33,545 nt of DNA from JBJEDU01 sp051872395 (GTDB taxonomy: Bacteria > Bacillota_I > Bacilli_A > RFN20 > CAG-826). The translations under genes and the position numbers were made by a program. Below the pieces are notes generated by a model. The model saw only the letters and a program-made list of their open reading frames with translations. It was not told the DNA's origin and did not search any database. The DNA lies in the NCBI GenBank assembly GCA_051872395.1, contig JBJEDU010000020.1, positions 1-33,545 on the forward strand, given 5' to 3'. Below are positions 1 to 6,876 of this stretch, piece after piece (position 1 is the stretch's first letter; each line of letters starts with the position of its first letter).

Positions 1-40
1 TCGAAATCAATAATAAGACAATATATTTATCATTTTTCAT
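1..40 (-). CDS. Start of a leftward gene, truncated by the window edge
   Basis: Only 13 codons are visible, reading MKNDKYIVLLLIS, which looks like the charged start and first hydrophobic residues of a signal peptide or membrane helix. A GGAGG Shine-Dalgarno site (plus-strand cctcc at 52-56) lies 11 bases before the ATG. The gene would be divergent from yqeY. Function cannot be judged. The short length makes this a tentative call. Confidence 0.5.
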   Translation of the reverse strand, partial: MKNDKYIVLLLIS

Positions 41-101
41 TTTTTATCTTTCCTCCATCAACTTTATTATTAATCAAAACATAAAATATTAAAATATTTT
101 T

Positions 102-129
102 TTGTCATTAATAGATGTGATAATATAAT
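102..129 (+). promoter_or_regulatory. Promoter of yqeY
   Basis: A TTGTCA -35 box (102-107) and a TATAAT -10 box (124-129) are separated by 16 bases. This would start a short leader ending in the GAGGT ribosome site before the ATG at 152. Confidence 0.55.
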
Positions 130-151
130 TAACACGAGGTATAAAGTTATT

Positions 152-574
152 ATGATTATCGATGAAATTAAAAAAGCTAATATTGAAGCACTTAAAAATA
201 AAGATAAAGAAGCGAGAAGCGTCTTAAACGTCGTCATAAGTAAATATCAATTGTCTCTAGTGGAAGCTAGAAGCAAAGGCGTCGACTTAGTAGACGCGGA
301 TGTAATAAGCATCATCCAAAAAGTATTGAAAGAATTACAAGACGAAAAAGAATGTTATCTCAAAGGTAATAAACTAGATAGAGTGGATGCGATTACCCAT
401 CAAGAAGAAACAATCAAACAATACTTACCAAAACAATTAAGTGAAGAAGAAATTAGAGAAGAAATCAACTCATTAGCAGATAAATCAATTCCATCAATTA
501 TGAAACATTTTAAAATGAATTTTGCTGGAAAAGTTGATATGTCTTTAGTAAATAAAGTTGCCAAATCGCTTTAG
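152..574 (+). CDS. yqeY: GatB/YqeY domain protein
   Basis: A 140-residue protein of the YqeY family, close to the usual length of about 150. The N-terminal helical part (MIIDEIKKANIEALKNKDKE and the following VLNVVISKYQ stretch) and the later QEETIKQYLPKQLSEEEI segment are typical of YqeY. The family shares the helical tail domain of the GatB subunit of the tRNA-dependent amidotransferase and is thought to bind tRNA or act in amidation, but its function is not settled. GAGGT precedes the ATG. The stop is TAG, followed within 50 bases by tRNA-Trp. No partner genes adjoin it. Confidence 0.9.
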   Translation: MIIDEIKKANIEALKNKDKEARSVLNVVISKYQLSLVEARSKGVDLVDADVISIIQKVLKELQDEKECYLKGNKLDRVDAITHQEETIKQYLPKQLSEEEIREEINSLADKSIPSIMKHFKMNFAGKVDMSLVNKVAKSL

Positions 575-590
575 TTTGTATATGATTATA

Positions 591-612
591 TCGTTGTCAA
601 TATCGACAACGA
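591..612 (+). other. Perfect hairpin between yqeY and tRNA-Trp
   Basis: An 8-bp perfect stem (TCGTTGTC at 591-598, GACAACGA at 605-612) with a 6-base loop. No T-run follows, so it is not a standard terminator. It ends three bases before the mature tRNA 5' end, so it could protect or separate the yqeY mRNA end during tRNA processing. Confidence 0.5.
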
Positions 613-615
613 AAT

Positions 616-689
616 AGGGATATCGTACAACGGCAGTACAGCGGTCTCCAAAACCGTTAATGTGGGTTCGATTCCTACTATCCCTGCCA
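616..689 (+). tRNA. tRNA-Trp (anticodon CCA)
   Basis: A cloverleaf can be folded by eye. The acceptor stem is AGGGATA (616-622) with TATCCCT (679-685). The anticodon stem GCGGT/ACCGT encloses loop CTCCAAA with anticodon CCA at 648-650. The T-arm has loop TTCGATT. The discriminator is G and the CCA end is encoded at 687-689. The CCA anticodon reads UGG, consistent with TGG being the tryptophan codon throughout the window. Two terminators follow. Genes downstream up to about 6690 look acquired, and tRNA genes are common integration sites, but no repeat of the tRNA 3' end was found further right. Confidence 0.95.
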
Positions 690-702
690 AAACCGAATCA
701 AG

Positions 703-743
703 CGCATTTTGTACCACTAAACCTGGTTGAAATGCGTTTTTTC
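703..743 (+). terminator. Terminator after tRNA-Trp
   Basis: Stem CGCATTT (703-709) with AAATGCG (730-736), an inner ACCA/TGGT pairing, then TTTTTTCTT. It closes the tRNA transcript. Confidence 0.75.
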
Positions 744-754
744 TTACTCAGAAT

Positions 755-787
755 AGGCATTTAGAAGCAAAAAGATGCCTTTTTTTT
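755..787 (+). terminator. Second hairpin-T-run terminator
   Basis: AGGCAT (755-760) pairs with ATGCCT (775-780), followed by seven T. It lies directly after the first terminator. Confidence 0.6.
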
Positions 788-962
788 ATTTTGTTTGGCC
801 CTCTCAGACTGACCTATGTAAAACGGATATCCCCTATGGCAAACGTAAGACACCCACGACAAACGATTATCATTTTTTGTTGATAAAGCTTATGAACAAG
901 GAACAAGAACGCTGCCTTTTGAATTTATTACAAATTGAACAAGCTTTAAATCTAAAACTCTA
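788..962. other. Non-coding stretch with a G+C-rich block
   Basis: No gene could be supported here. Within it, 796-865 is 50% G+C (35 of 70 counted), well above the surroundings. A plus-strand reading frame crosses it but is antisense to the XRE gene further right and has no ribosome site. The block may be a remnant of an acquired sequence or an untranslated element. Confidence 0.4.
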
Positions 963-1274
963 TTACTTTTTATACAAGGCATCAATCATTGATTTGACAG
1001 CTTCTTTTTCTTTGCTTGAAAGCGCCCTATACTTGTTTAATATTTCAATCTCTTCTTTAGAAGCGTATATCTTTTTGTCATCTTCTTCAAAGAATTCAGA
1101 TAGAGAAATACCAAAAGCATCACAAATCATTTGTAAGGTTTCAATTGTTGGACATGTCCCTCTTGTAAACATATTTGAAAGTGTAGATTGAGTGAGACCA
1201 GATTCATAAGCCAATTTATAAGTTGACCATCCTCTTTCTTGTTGTAATTTCTTAATCTTTTCTAATACGCTCAT
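963..1274 (-). CDS. XRE-family helix-turn-helix transcriptional regulator
   Basis: A 103-residue DNA-binding regulator. The HTH_3 domain covers about residues 1-65, with the recognition region ESGLTQSTLSNMF followed by CPTIETLQMICDAFGISLSEFF, a classic Cro/C1-type fold. The C-terminal 30 residues are charged and helical. The ATG at 1274 fits family N-termini (MSVLEKIKKLQQERGW). A longer frame opens with GTG at 1373 but runs through the operator region and lacks family similarity. The gene is divergent from the type III methyltransferase gene. Two tandem palindromes lie between them, so it probably represses itself and perhaps the restriction-modification genes. No good Shine-Dalgarno site precedes the ATG. 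Confidence 0.9.
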   Translation of the reverse strand: MSVLEKIKKLQQERGWSTYKLAYESGLTQSTLSNMFTRGTCPTIETLQMICDAFGISLSEFFEEDDKKIYASKEEIEILNKYRALSSKEKEAVKSMIDALYKK

Positions 1275-1320
1275 GCGAGCATTGTAATACACATCTGCGT
1301 TGTATATAAAACCCACCTGG

Positions 1321-1349
1321 ATTATAATTAATATACATTTGGGAAGTAT
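1321..1349 (-). promoter_or_regulatory. Probable promoter of the XRE gene
   Basis: On the minus strand there is a TATAAT -10 box (1321-1326). Seventeen bases upstream, at the -35 position, is ATACTT (1344-1349), which is also the outer half of operator site 1. A repressor bound there would block this weak promoter. Confidence 0.45.
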
Positions 1350-1375
1350 TTGATACTTTGAAGTATTAAACACTT
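1344..1375. promoter_or_regulatory. Two tandem operator-like palindromes
   Basis: Site 1 is AAGTAT-ttg-ATACTT (1344-1358), a perfect 6-bp inverted repeat. Site 2 is AAGTAT-taa-ACACTT (1361-1375), with one mismatch. Their starts are 17 bases apart. They sit between the divergent XRE and mod genes; site 1 covers the XRE -35 position and site 2 ends just before the mod start codons. The arrangement resembles tandem dimer sites of XRE repressors and restriction-modification controller proteins. Confidence 0.65.
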
Positions 1376-1387
1376 ATGGTGTATATA

Positions 1388-3265
1388 ATGGACTACGAAA
1401 TTGAGCAATTGTTAAAGCAGATTAAAGAATTAGAAACCGATTTGAATACTTCTAAAAAATATGGGTTAGTATGGGATAAGGAAAATACTAAAGAAGATGT
1501 AGTTTTAAGATGCGAAAATGATATTCCTGTTTTATGCATAGACGATACAAAAACTATTAAAAACGGTTCTTTAAATACAATCCTTATTGAAGGGGATAAT
1601 TATCATTCTTTAACAGCGCTTAATTATGTTCAAAAACAGAGTATTGATTTAATTTACATCGATCCGCCATACAATACAGGTAATGAAGATTTTACATATA
1701 ATGATAAATTTGTGAATCTTGATGATGGCTATAGACATTCAAAATGGTTATCTTTTATGCAAAAGAGGCTTTCGCTAGCTAGAGATTTGTTGAAAGATAA
1801 TGGTGTTATTTTTATTTCGATTGATGACAGAGAACAAGCCCAACTTAAATTACTATGTGACAGTATATTTGGTGAGAATAAGCATCTAGCCACGATTCAC
1901 TGGAGAAAAAACAGGAAGCCTCATAATGCAGGAGGAACGATGTCAATCTCATGTGAGTATATACTTGTTTATTTTAAAAAAGAGCCAAGAAAACTAGTTC
2001 AAGAATACGCTGAAATGTTTTCTGATGAAAAAGGTTCGTACGCTATTTACCCTATACTTAAAGCAGATAAAAAAATTAGAACATACACATTCCCTAAAGG
2101 GTTAAACTGTGAAGGTGTTTTTCACCAAGGAAGAACCAAAACTGCCAAGAACGATAAGTGTAATGTTGATATTCTCGATGAGCCAATTATCAAGAATGGC
2201 GTTTTAGAAAATGATATACGTGTTTCTGGAAGGTTTTGTTTGACAGATGAAAGAGGAAAGTTATCCGAAGCGTTTTTAGAAAACAATATCTATTTCACCA
2301 AAGGAGGCATTCCAAAAGAAAAAAGATATAGAGAGGAAGACGATTCAAAAATAGATACTAACTACTGGGATATAGAAAAAGGTAAAAATGAGGATGGAAA
2401 CGAAGAATTAACGACATTATTTAATATTTCGCAAGATAATGAACTCTTTTCTCATCCAAAACCAGTGAATTTAATAAAAAAAATACTTAGGTGCATTAAT
2501 CAAAAAGATGCCGTTGTTTTGGATTTCTTTGCCGGCTCTGGAACCACTGGCCAAGCTGTTATTGAGTTAAATGAAGAAGATAACGGAACAAGAAGATGCA
2601 TTTTATGCACAAATAATGAGACTTCTATAAAAGCTCAAATTAAATATTTTGTTTCCAAAGGAATGATTCCTGAACAACCTAAAAAAGGCACAAAACAAGA
2701 AACGGAATGGAAAGAAAAATGGAAAGAATTTGTTAATAGTGATGTTTATAAAAGAGAAACGCTAACAGAAGCCTTCCAAGAAATCGGTATTTGCAAAAGT
2801 GTTACTTATCCTCGATTAAAAACAGTGATTACCGGAAAACGCCATGATGGAACTACTTATAGTGAAGGCACTCAAGCTAATCTTTATTATTTAAAAACCG
2901 ATTTTGTAAAAGATGAGCAGAATACTGAACAAGCGAAGTACAACTTGGTTGAAAAAGTCGATGCACTATTGTGCATCTCTGAGAATATTTTTGATGAAGT
3001 TGAAAGAAATGAATATTCTTCCCACTATGCATCGAAAGATAGGCATTTATTCATTTACAACGATTACTTTAATGTCATCAAATTTGAAGAATTTAAAGCG
3101 AGGGTTTTAGCGGCTGAAGGTGAAAAAATAGTTTATGTTTATTCAAGTGATAACAATGTTGATGAGACACTTATAGATGACATTAGCGTTGTGTTGAAAC
3201 CTATTCCATCAAAGATATATGAAATATACAAAGAAATAGTCGAAGGTATCAAAAGAGGTGAGTAA
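1388..3265 (+). CDS. mod: Type III restriction-modification system, DNA methyltransferase (Mod)
   Basis: A 625-residue DNA amino-methyltransferase that should modify one strand of a short asymmetric site and also supply sequence recognition to the Res subunit. Motif IV DPPY is at about residues 92-95 (IDPPYNTGNEDF), and the S-adenosylmethionine motif FFAGSGTTG is at about 380-388. This order (catalytic before SAM motif) marks the beta class, as in type III Mod. The variable target-recognition region lies between them, with SHPKPVNLIKKIL just before the SAM motif. ATG 1388 (MDYEIEQLLKQIKELE) matches Mod N-termini and has a weak GGTG upstream; ATG 1376, in frame, would add four residues. The res gene follows after two bases, so the pair is co-transcribed. 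Confidence 0.93.
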   Translation: MDYEIEQLLKQIKELETDLNTSKKYGLVWDKENTKEDVVLRCENDIPVLCIDDTKTIKNGSLNTILIEGDNYHSLTALNYVQKQSIDLIYIDPPYNTGNEDFTYNDKFVNLDDGYRHSKWLSFMQKRLSLARDLLKDNGVIFISIDDREQAQLKLLCDSIFGENKHLATIHWRKNRKPHNAGGTMSISCEYILVYFKKEPRKLVQEYAEMFSDEKGSYAIYPILKADKKIRTYTFPKGLNCEGVFHQGRTKTAKNDKCNVDILDEPIIKNGVLENDIRVSGRFCLTDERGKLSEAFLENNIYFTKGGIPKEKRYREEDDSKIDTNYWDIEKGKNEDGNEELTTLFNISQDNELFSHPKPVNLIKKILRCINQKDAVVLDFFAGSGTTGQAVIELNEEDNGTRRCILCTNNETSIKAQIKYFVSKGMIPEQPKKGTKQETEWKEKWKEFVNSDVYKRETLTEAFQEIGICKSVTYPRLKTVITGKRHDGTTYSEGTQANLYYLKTDFVKDEQNTEQAKYNLVEKVDALLCISENIFDEVERNEYSSHYASKDRHLFIYNDYFNVIKFEEFKARVLAAEGEKIVYVYSSDNNVDETLIDDISVVLKPIPSKIYEIYKEIVEGIKRGE

Positions 3266-3267
3266 AA

Positions 3268-5634
3268 ATGATTTATAAACTTAAAAACTACCAAAGAGAT
3301 GTTGTTGATGAACTAATAGGATACATCGATTTGGGCTTTAAATCTAAAAATCGCAAAGAAATAGTGTTTAAAGCACCTACCGGCAGCGGAAAAACTTTCA
3401 TGGCTTCCTCTTTATTTGAAGAATTGGCTGAAGAGTATAGCGAAATTAATTTTTGTATTCTTTGGGCTTGCCCAGGAAAAGGTGATCTTCACAAACAATC
3501 ATATGATGCTGTGAAGACATATCTAGGTGGCAATCCAGTTTGTTCTTTGCTTGAAGAAGATTTCTTTGGATCGAGAAAATATATTAAAAACAAAGAAATA
3601 GTATTCATTAACTGGGAAAAACTTATTCAAAAAGATAAAGGAACAGGATCATGGGCAAACAACTTAATGAAAGAACAAGAAGGAATGAACTTCATTGATG
3701 TTATTGACCAGACTAAAAAGAATGGAACAAAAGTAATTTTGGTCGTGGATGAATCTCATGTTGGCTCAAATGCAAAAACAAGAATTCAAGAGTTCATAAA
3801 TACAATCATCATCCCTAACATTTTGCTTGAGATGTCTGCTACTCCATTAAACGACCATATTGATGTCGAAGTTAATCCCGAAGACGTCATTAAAGAAGGT
3901 ATGATTAAGGAGGATGTTATCGTTAACGAAGGCATTAAAAAAGAAGATAAATCATTAGCAGAAAAAGATAGCGAAATATTAATCCTAGAAAAAGGATTTG
4001 CTAAGAGAGAAGAAATAGTTAAAAAATACGCTGAGTTAAATATAAATGTTAATCCATTAGTGCTTATTCAAATTCCAAATGTGGATGAGGGTGAAGCAAA
4101 GAAATTAGTTATTAAGGACTTTTTAAGAGATAGAGGCATTACTGAAGCTAACGGCAAACTTAAGTTATGGTGTGACAATCATGATCCTTTTGATAAGAAA
4201 GAGATTAGAAAGAATAACGACATCACTGAATATCTAATATTTAAAACAGCGGTTGCCACTGGTTGGGATTGCCCAAGAGCGCATATCCTTGTCAAATTTA
4301 GAGAAGGCAAATCAGAAACATTTGAGACTCAAACAATCGGTCGTATTTTAAGAACAGCGGAAGCCAAATCTTATGATGACCCATTGCTCGACAACGCATA
4401 CATATTTACAAATATTTGGACATTTGAAACAAAGCAAGATACGTATAATCCAAATAAGATTAAAACCGAATGGACAAAAATGAGAGATGGTTATACTCAA
4501 TTAAGAGTATGGGCTCAAACAAAACTCATTTCATTCTATAGATCTAGACAAGAAGACTATAACTCTGCCGACTCCAGATTCGGTGAATATCTATTCAAAT
4601 CATTTATGAAGAGAATGGGATTAACAGATGAAGCTAGAAACAATCCTTTATTTAATGACCCTGATAGACTAGAAGATGCTGGATTAAAACTTGAAACAAA
4701 TACCACCGATGTTGTCATTGAAGAAATGAATCTTGGAATGGAAAATATCGCAGAAGAAAGAACAATTACTGGTAACGCTGTTAATGTTCAAATGTCTGAA
4801 AACGATGTTCAAGCTCAATATAACGCAATTATTAGAGATAACTTAAACGGCTTAGCCTATGCCAGATCTAAGTCCCCAATCAATACTGCAATTATGGATG
4901 TACTGAGTACATTCATCAAAGGATTCACTAGAAGTGAAAAAGTTAAGAAATACATGCAAATTGTTGTCAACAACAGAGATTTATTTGCAGAAGTTATTTC
5001 TGAAGCAACAGCAGAATTCAGACAATTACTAGCAGAAAATGCTGGTAAAAAAGGCGTTAGATATGATTTTAAGATTGAAGAAAGTAGAGCATATTCATCT
5101 GAAACCCACACAACTTTGTTGGGGCTCAAATCGTTATATAGCCCACTTTATGTTTTAAAGAATGCTAGTGGACAAATTAATTATCTTGAGAAGAATTTCC
5201 TCTCCTATCTAGATAGCCAAAACGCTGTTGAATGGTATTGGGAAAACGGAAGTGAACTCATGAGAATTAACTTTGGTATTTCCTATAACAATGGCATGAG
5301 TACTTTCCAGCCAGACTTCATTATTAAATTTAAAGACGGCAGTGTTGGTATCTTTGATACAAAGCCAAACGATGAAACAAATCTCGCCGATACCACAGTC
5401 AAGAATGAAGCGTTAAGAGATTACCTTTATGGTATTAACAAAAATCGTGGTTATGATCCTAAAGTGGTGGGTGGAATTGTTTGCCAATCAGGAACCCAAT
5501 TCTATTTATTTGAAGGAAGAGATTATCACGATTACAATTCCAATCACGAAGGCTGGGTTAATTTTAGTGAGTTCTTACGCAAAATAGAAGATGCGTATGA
5601 TATTGAAAAAGCATTGAGGAAACTTAAGAATTGA
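3268..5634 (+). CDS. res: Type III restriction enzyme, helicase-nuclease subunit (Res)
   Basis: A 788-residue SF2 translocase with a C-terminal nuclease. It partners Mod to cut unmodified DNA. Visible motifs: Walker A APTGSGKT (36-43), Walker B box DESH (161-164) in place of DEAH, motif III SAT (190-192), TGWD (331-334) and motif VI QTIGRILR (355-362). Near the C-terminus, PDF...GIFDTK (682-699) fits the PD-(D/E)XK endonuclease core. It is shorter than many Res proteins (about 900-1000 residues), but all the core motifs looked for are present. AGAGGTGAG upstream overlaps the end of mod, indicating translational coupling. The stop is TGA, the only TGA stop among the genes here, consistent with a foreign origin. 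Confidence 0.93.
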   Translation: MIYKLKNYQRDVVDELIGYIDLGFKSKNRKEIVFKAPTGSGKTFMASSLFEELAEEYSEINFCILWACPGKGDLHKQSYDAVKTYLGGNPVCSLLEEDFFGSRKYIKNKEIVFINWEKLIQKDKGTGSWANNLMKEQEGMNFIDVIDQTKKNGTKVILVVDESHVGSNAKTRIQEFINTIIIPNILLEMSATPLNDHIDVEVNPEDVIKEGMIKEDVIVNEGIKKEDKSLAEKDSEILILEKGFAKREEIVKKYAELNINVNPLVLIQIPNVDEGEAKKLVIKDFLRDRGITEANGKLKLWCDNHDPFDKKEIRKNNDITEYLIFKTAVATGWDCPRAHILVKFREGKSETFETQTIGRILRTAEAKSYDDPLLDNAYIFTNIWTFETKQDTYNPNKIKTEWTKMRDGYTQLRVWAQTKLISFYRSRQEDYNSADSRFGEYLFKSFMKRMGLTDEARNNPLFNDPDRLEDAGLKLETNTTDVVIEEMNLGMENIAEERTITGNAVNVQMSENDVQAQYNAIIRDNLNGLAYARSKSPINTAIMDVLSTFIKGFTRSEKVKKYMQIVVNNRDLFAEVISEATAEFRQLLAENAGKKGVRYDFKIEESRAYSSETHTTLLGLKSLYSPLYVLKNASGQINYLEKNFLSYLDSQNAVEWYWENGSELMRINFGISYNNGMSTFQPDFIIKFKDGSVGIFDTKPNDETNLADTTVKNEALRDYLYGINKNRGYDPKVVGGIVCQSGTQFYLFEGRDYHDYNSNHEGWVNFSEFLRKIEDAYDIEKALRKLKN

Positions 5635-5784
5635 AAGTAAAATAAAAGCGTCCCTCTTACTAAATTATGCCTTAAAATTAGGGTGTACACTACTATAAGG
5701 GGTGTGAGCAATTGTATTAAAATCCTTATAAAAGTCATTAAGCAGAAGTCAACAGGATTAAACAAATGATTCTGTTTTTCTTTT

Positions 5785-5816
5785 AGTTGTCCTCTTTTTG
5801 TGGACAACTGAAATTA
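5785..5816 (+). repeat. Degenerate copy of a BRO-N coding segment (repeat A)
   Basis: These 32 bases match 5999-6030, inside the Fic gene, with four mismatches. Read in the matching frame the copy gives LSSFCGQLKL against LSPFCGQMKL in the gene. It sits between res and the Fic start, preceded by an in-frame TAG. It could be a remnant of an older or related BRO-N gene, or a local duplication. The copy also forms an 8-bp hairpin (AGTTGTCC/GGACAACT, 5785-5809) without a T-run. Confidence 0.7.
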
Positions 5817-5822
5817 CATGTG

Positions 5823-5842
5823 TTATCATATTAATATGATAA
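5823..5842. promoter_or_regulatory. Perfect 20-bp palindrome over the Fic start codon
   Basis: TTATCATATT is followed directly by its reverse complement AATATGATAA. Symmetry extends to 28 bases (5819-5846) with one mismatched pair. The likely ATG (5836) lies inside. It is a good candidate operator for autoregulation; the DNA-binding partner is unknown. Confidence 0.6.
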
Positions 5843-6687
5843 AACACTCTATTAGATATTTTAATAATAAACAAATACGTGCTGTATGGGATAATGAAAA
5901 ATCGATGTGGTGGTATTCCGCGGTCGATTTTATTGCAGTTTTAACAAATCCTCATTCTCCTCGTAGATATTGGAATAATGTAAAAGTTAGAAATCCTGAG
6001 TTGTCTCCCTTTTGTGGACAAATGAAATTATACGCTGAAGATAATAAAAAATATATTTCTGATGTCATTAATGAAAATGGCGTTAGACTCTTGTTAACGA
6101 TATTACCAGTTAAATATAAAAAAGAAATCCAAGATTGGATGAATGGCATGCTTGATCCAATTGACAAACAAAGTAAAAGAAAAGCTTATCAATTATACAA
6201 AACCGAATTAATTAGTGAAGACGAAATTGGCAAAACCATTTCACTTCAAAAGATACATGGTTATTTATTTGAAGGACTCTACCCTTTTGCAGGTCAAATT
6301 CGTAGCAAAACTATTTCCAAAGATGGATTTGTGTTCACTAACGGAGATTTTTTACTTCAAATACTTCCTAACATCGATAATATGCCAGAAGATACATTTA
6401 ATCAGATTGTTGAAAAATATGTTGAAATGAATATTGCCCATCCTTTCATGGAAGGTAATGGAAGAGCGGCACGTATTTGGCTAGATTTAATATTAATTAA
6501 AAATCTAAGAAAATGTATAGATTGGTCAAAGATAAAAAAGGATGATTATCTGGACGCAATGAGAATAAGTCCTACAAACGATAAAAAGATAAAGATGATA
6601 TTAATAGATGCTTTGACTGATGATATTGATAATAGAGAATTATTTATGAAAGGAATTGATTATTCTTATTATTACGAAGAAGAATAA
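5836..6687 (+). CDS. BRO-N/RhuM-like domain fused to a Fic AMP-transferase domain
   Basis: A 283-residue protein with two parts. Residues about 5-105 resemble the BRO-N/RhuM family (IRYFNNKQIRAVWD, then WWYSAVDFIAVLT and CGQMKL), found in phage and accessory DNA and linked to DNA binding. Residues about 115-283 are a Fic domain with the complete core HPFMEGNGRAAR (202-213), including the catalytic His, plus LFEGLYPFAGQIR at the flap. Fic enzymes usually transfer AMP to target proteins, and some act as toxins. The C-terminal SYYYE (277-281) resembles the inhibitory (S/T)xxxE(G/N) helix of class III Fic proteins, but E replaces the final G/N. ATG 5836 suits the family; an in-frame ATG at 5818 adds six residues; neither has a ribosome site. 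No separate antitoxin gene is visible. Confidence 0.85.
   Translation: MIKHSIRYFNNKQIRAVWDNEKSMWWYSAVDFIAVLTNPHSPRRYWNNVKVRNPELSPFCGQMKLYAEDNKKYISDVINENGVRLLLTILPVKYKKEIQDWMNGMLDPIDKQSKRKAYQLYKTELISEDEIGKTISLQKIHGYLFEGLYPFAGQIRSKTISKDGFVFTNGDFLLQILPNIDNMPEDTFNQIVEKYVEMNIAHPFMEGNGRAARIWLDLILIKNLRKCIDWSKIKKDDYLDAMRISPTNDKKIKMILIDALTDDIDNRELFMKGIDYSYYYEEE
5999..6030 (+). repeat. Copy of the upstream BRO-N segment inside the Fic gene (repeat B)
   Basis: The intact partner of the degenerate copy at 5785-5816. It encodes LSPFCGQMKL in the BRO-N-like domain. See the upstream copy for the comparison. Confidence 0.7.
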
Positions 6688-6763
6688 TGAATAATAAACA
6701 TATAAAAATAAATAAAGTATTAGGTTAAATCTAATAGTGTTTATTAATAAATCATAAATCACA

Positions 6764-6793
6764 AAAAAAGCGAGGCATAGACCTCACTTTTTT
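6764..6793. terminator. Bidirectional terminator between convergent genes
   Basis: GCGAGG pairs with CCTCAC (one C-A mismatch), extended by A-T pairs from an A-run on the left and a T-run on the right. It would end both the rightward Fic transcript and the leftward membrane-protein transcript. Confidence 0.7.
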
Positions 6794-6812
6794 ATTGAAT
6801 CCTTTCAAATTA

Positions 6813-6848
6813 AACGGGGAGTAATTAAACACTAGCCCCGTTCTTTTT
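6813..6848 (+). terminator. Second hairpin downstream of the Fic gene
   Basis: A perfect 7-bp G+C-rich stem AACGGGG (6813-6819) with CCCCGTT (6836-6842), followed by CTTTTT. It is most terminator-like on the plus strand; on the minus strand the following tract is poor in T. Confidence 0.5.
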
Positions 6849-6876
6849 GATAGGATGTTTTAATTAATATAATCAA

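Noticed and set aside
616..689. tRNA-Trp as a proven integration site
   Set aside because: I found no integrase gene and no repeat of the tRNA 3' end at the right side of the island.
775..1191. Plus-strand open frame of 138 codons
   Set aside because: It starts inside a terminator, has no ribosome site, and its second half is antisense to the well-supported XRE gene.
2476..2483. A8 tract in mod as a phase-variation switch
   Set aside because: Runs of this length are expected at this base composition, and no longer tandem repeat is present in mod.
5626..5640. Use of UGA as tryptophan (Mycoplasma code)
   Set aside because: Reading through would add only two residues to Res, so this stop alone is not decisive, but tryptophan is encoded by TGG and the tRNA anticodon is CCA.
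5544..5807. Minus-strand hydrophobic open frame
   Set aside because: Antisense to the end of res, starts with TTG inside the repeat, no ribosome site and no recognisable family.
5785..5809. Hairpin AGTTGTCC/GGACAACT as a terminator of res
   Set aside because: No T-run follows and the sequence is explained as a copy of BRO-N coding sequence.
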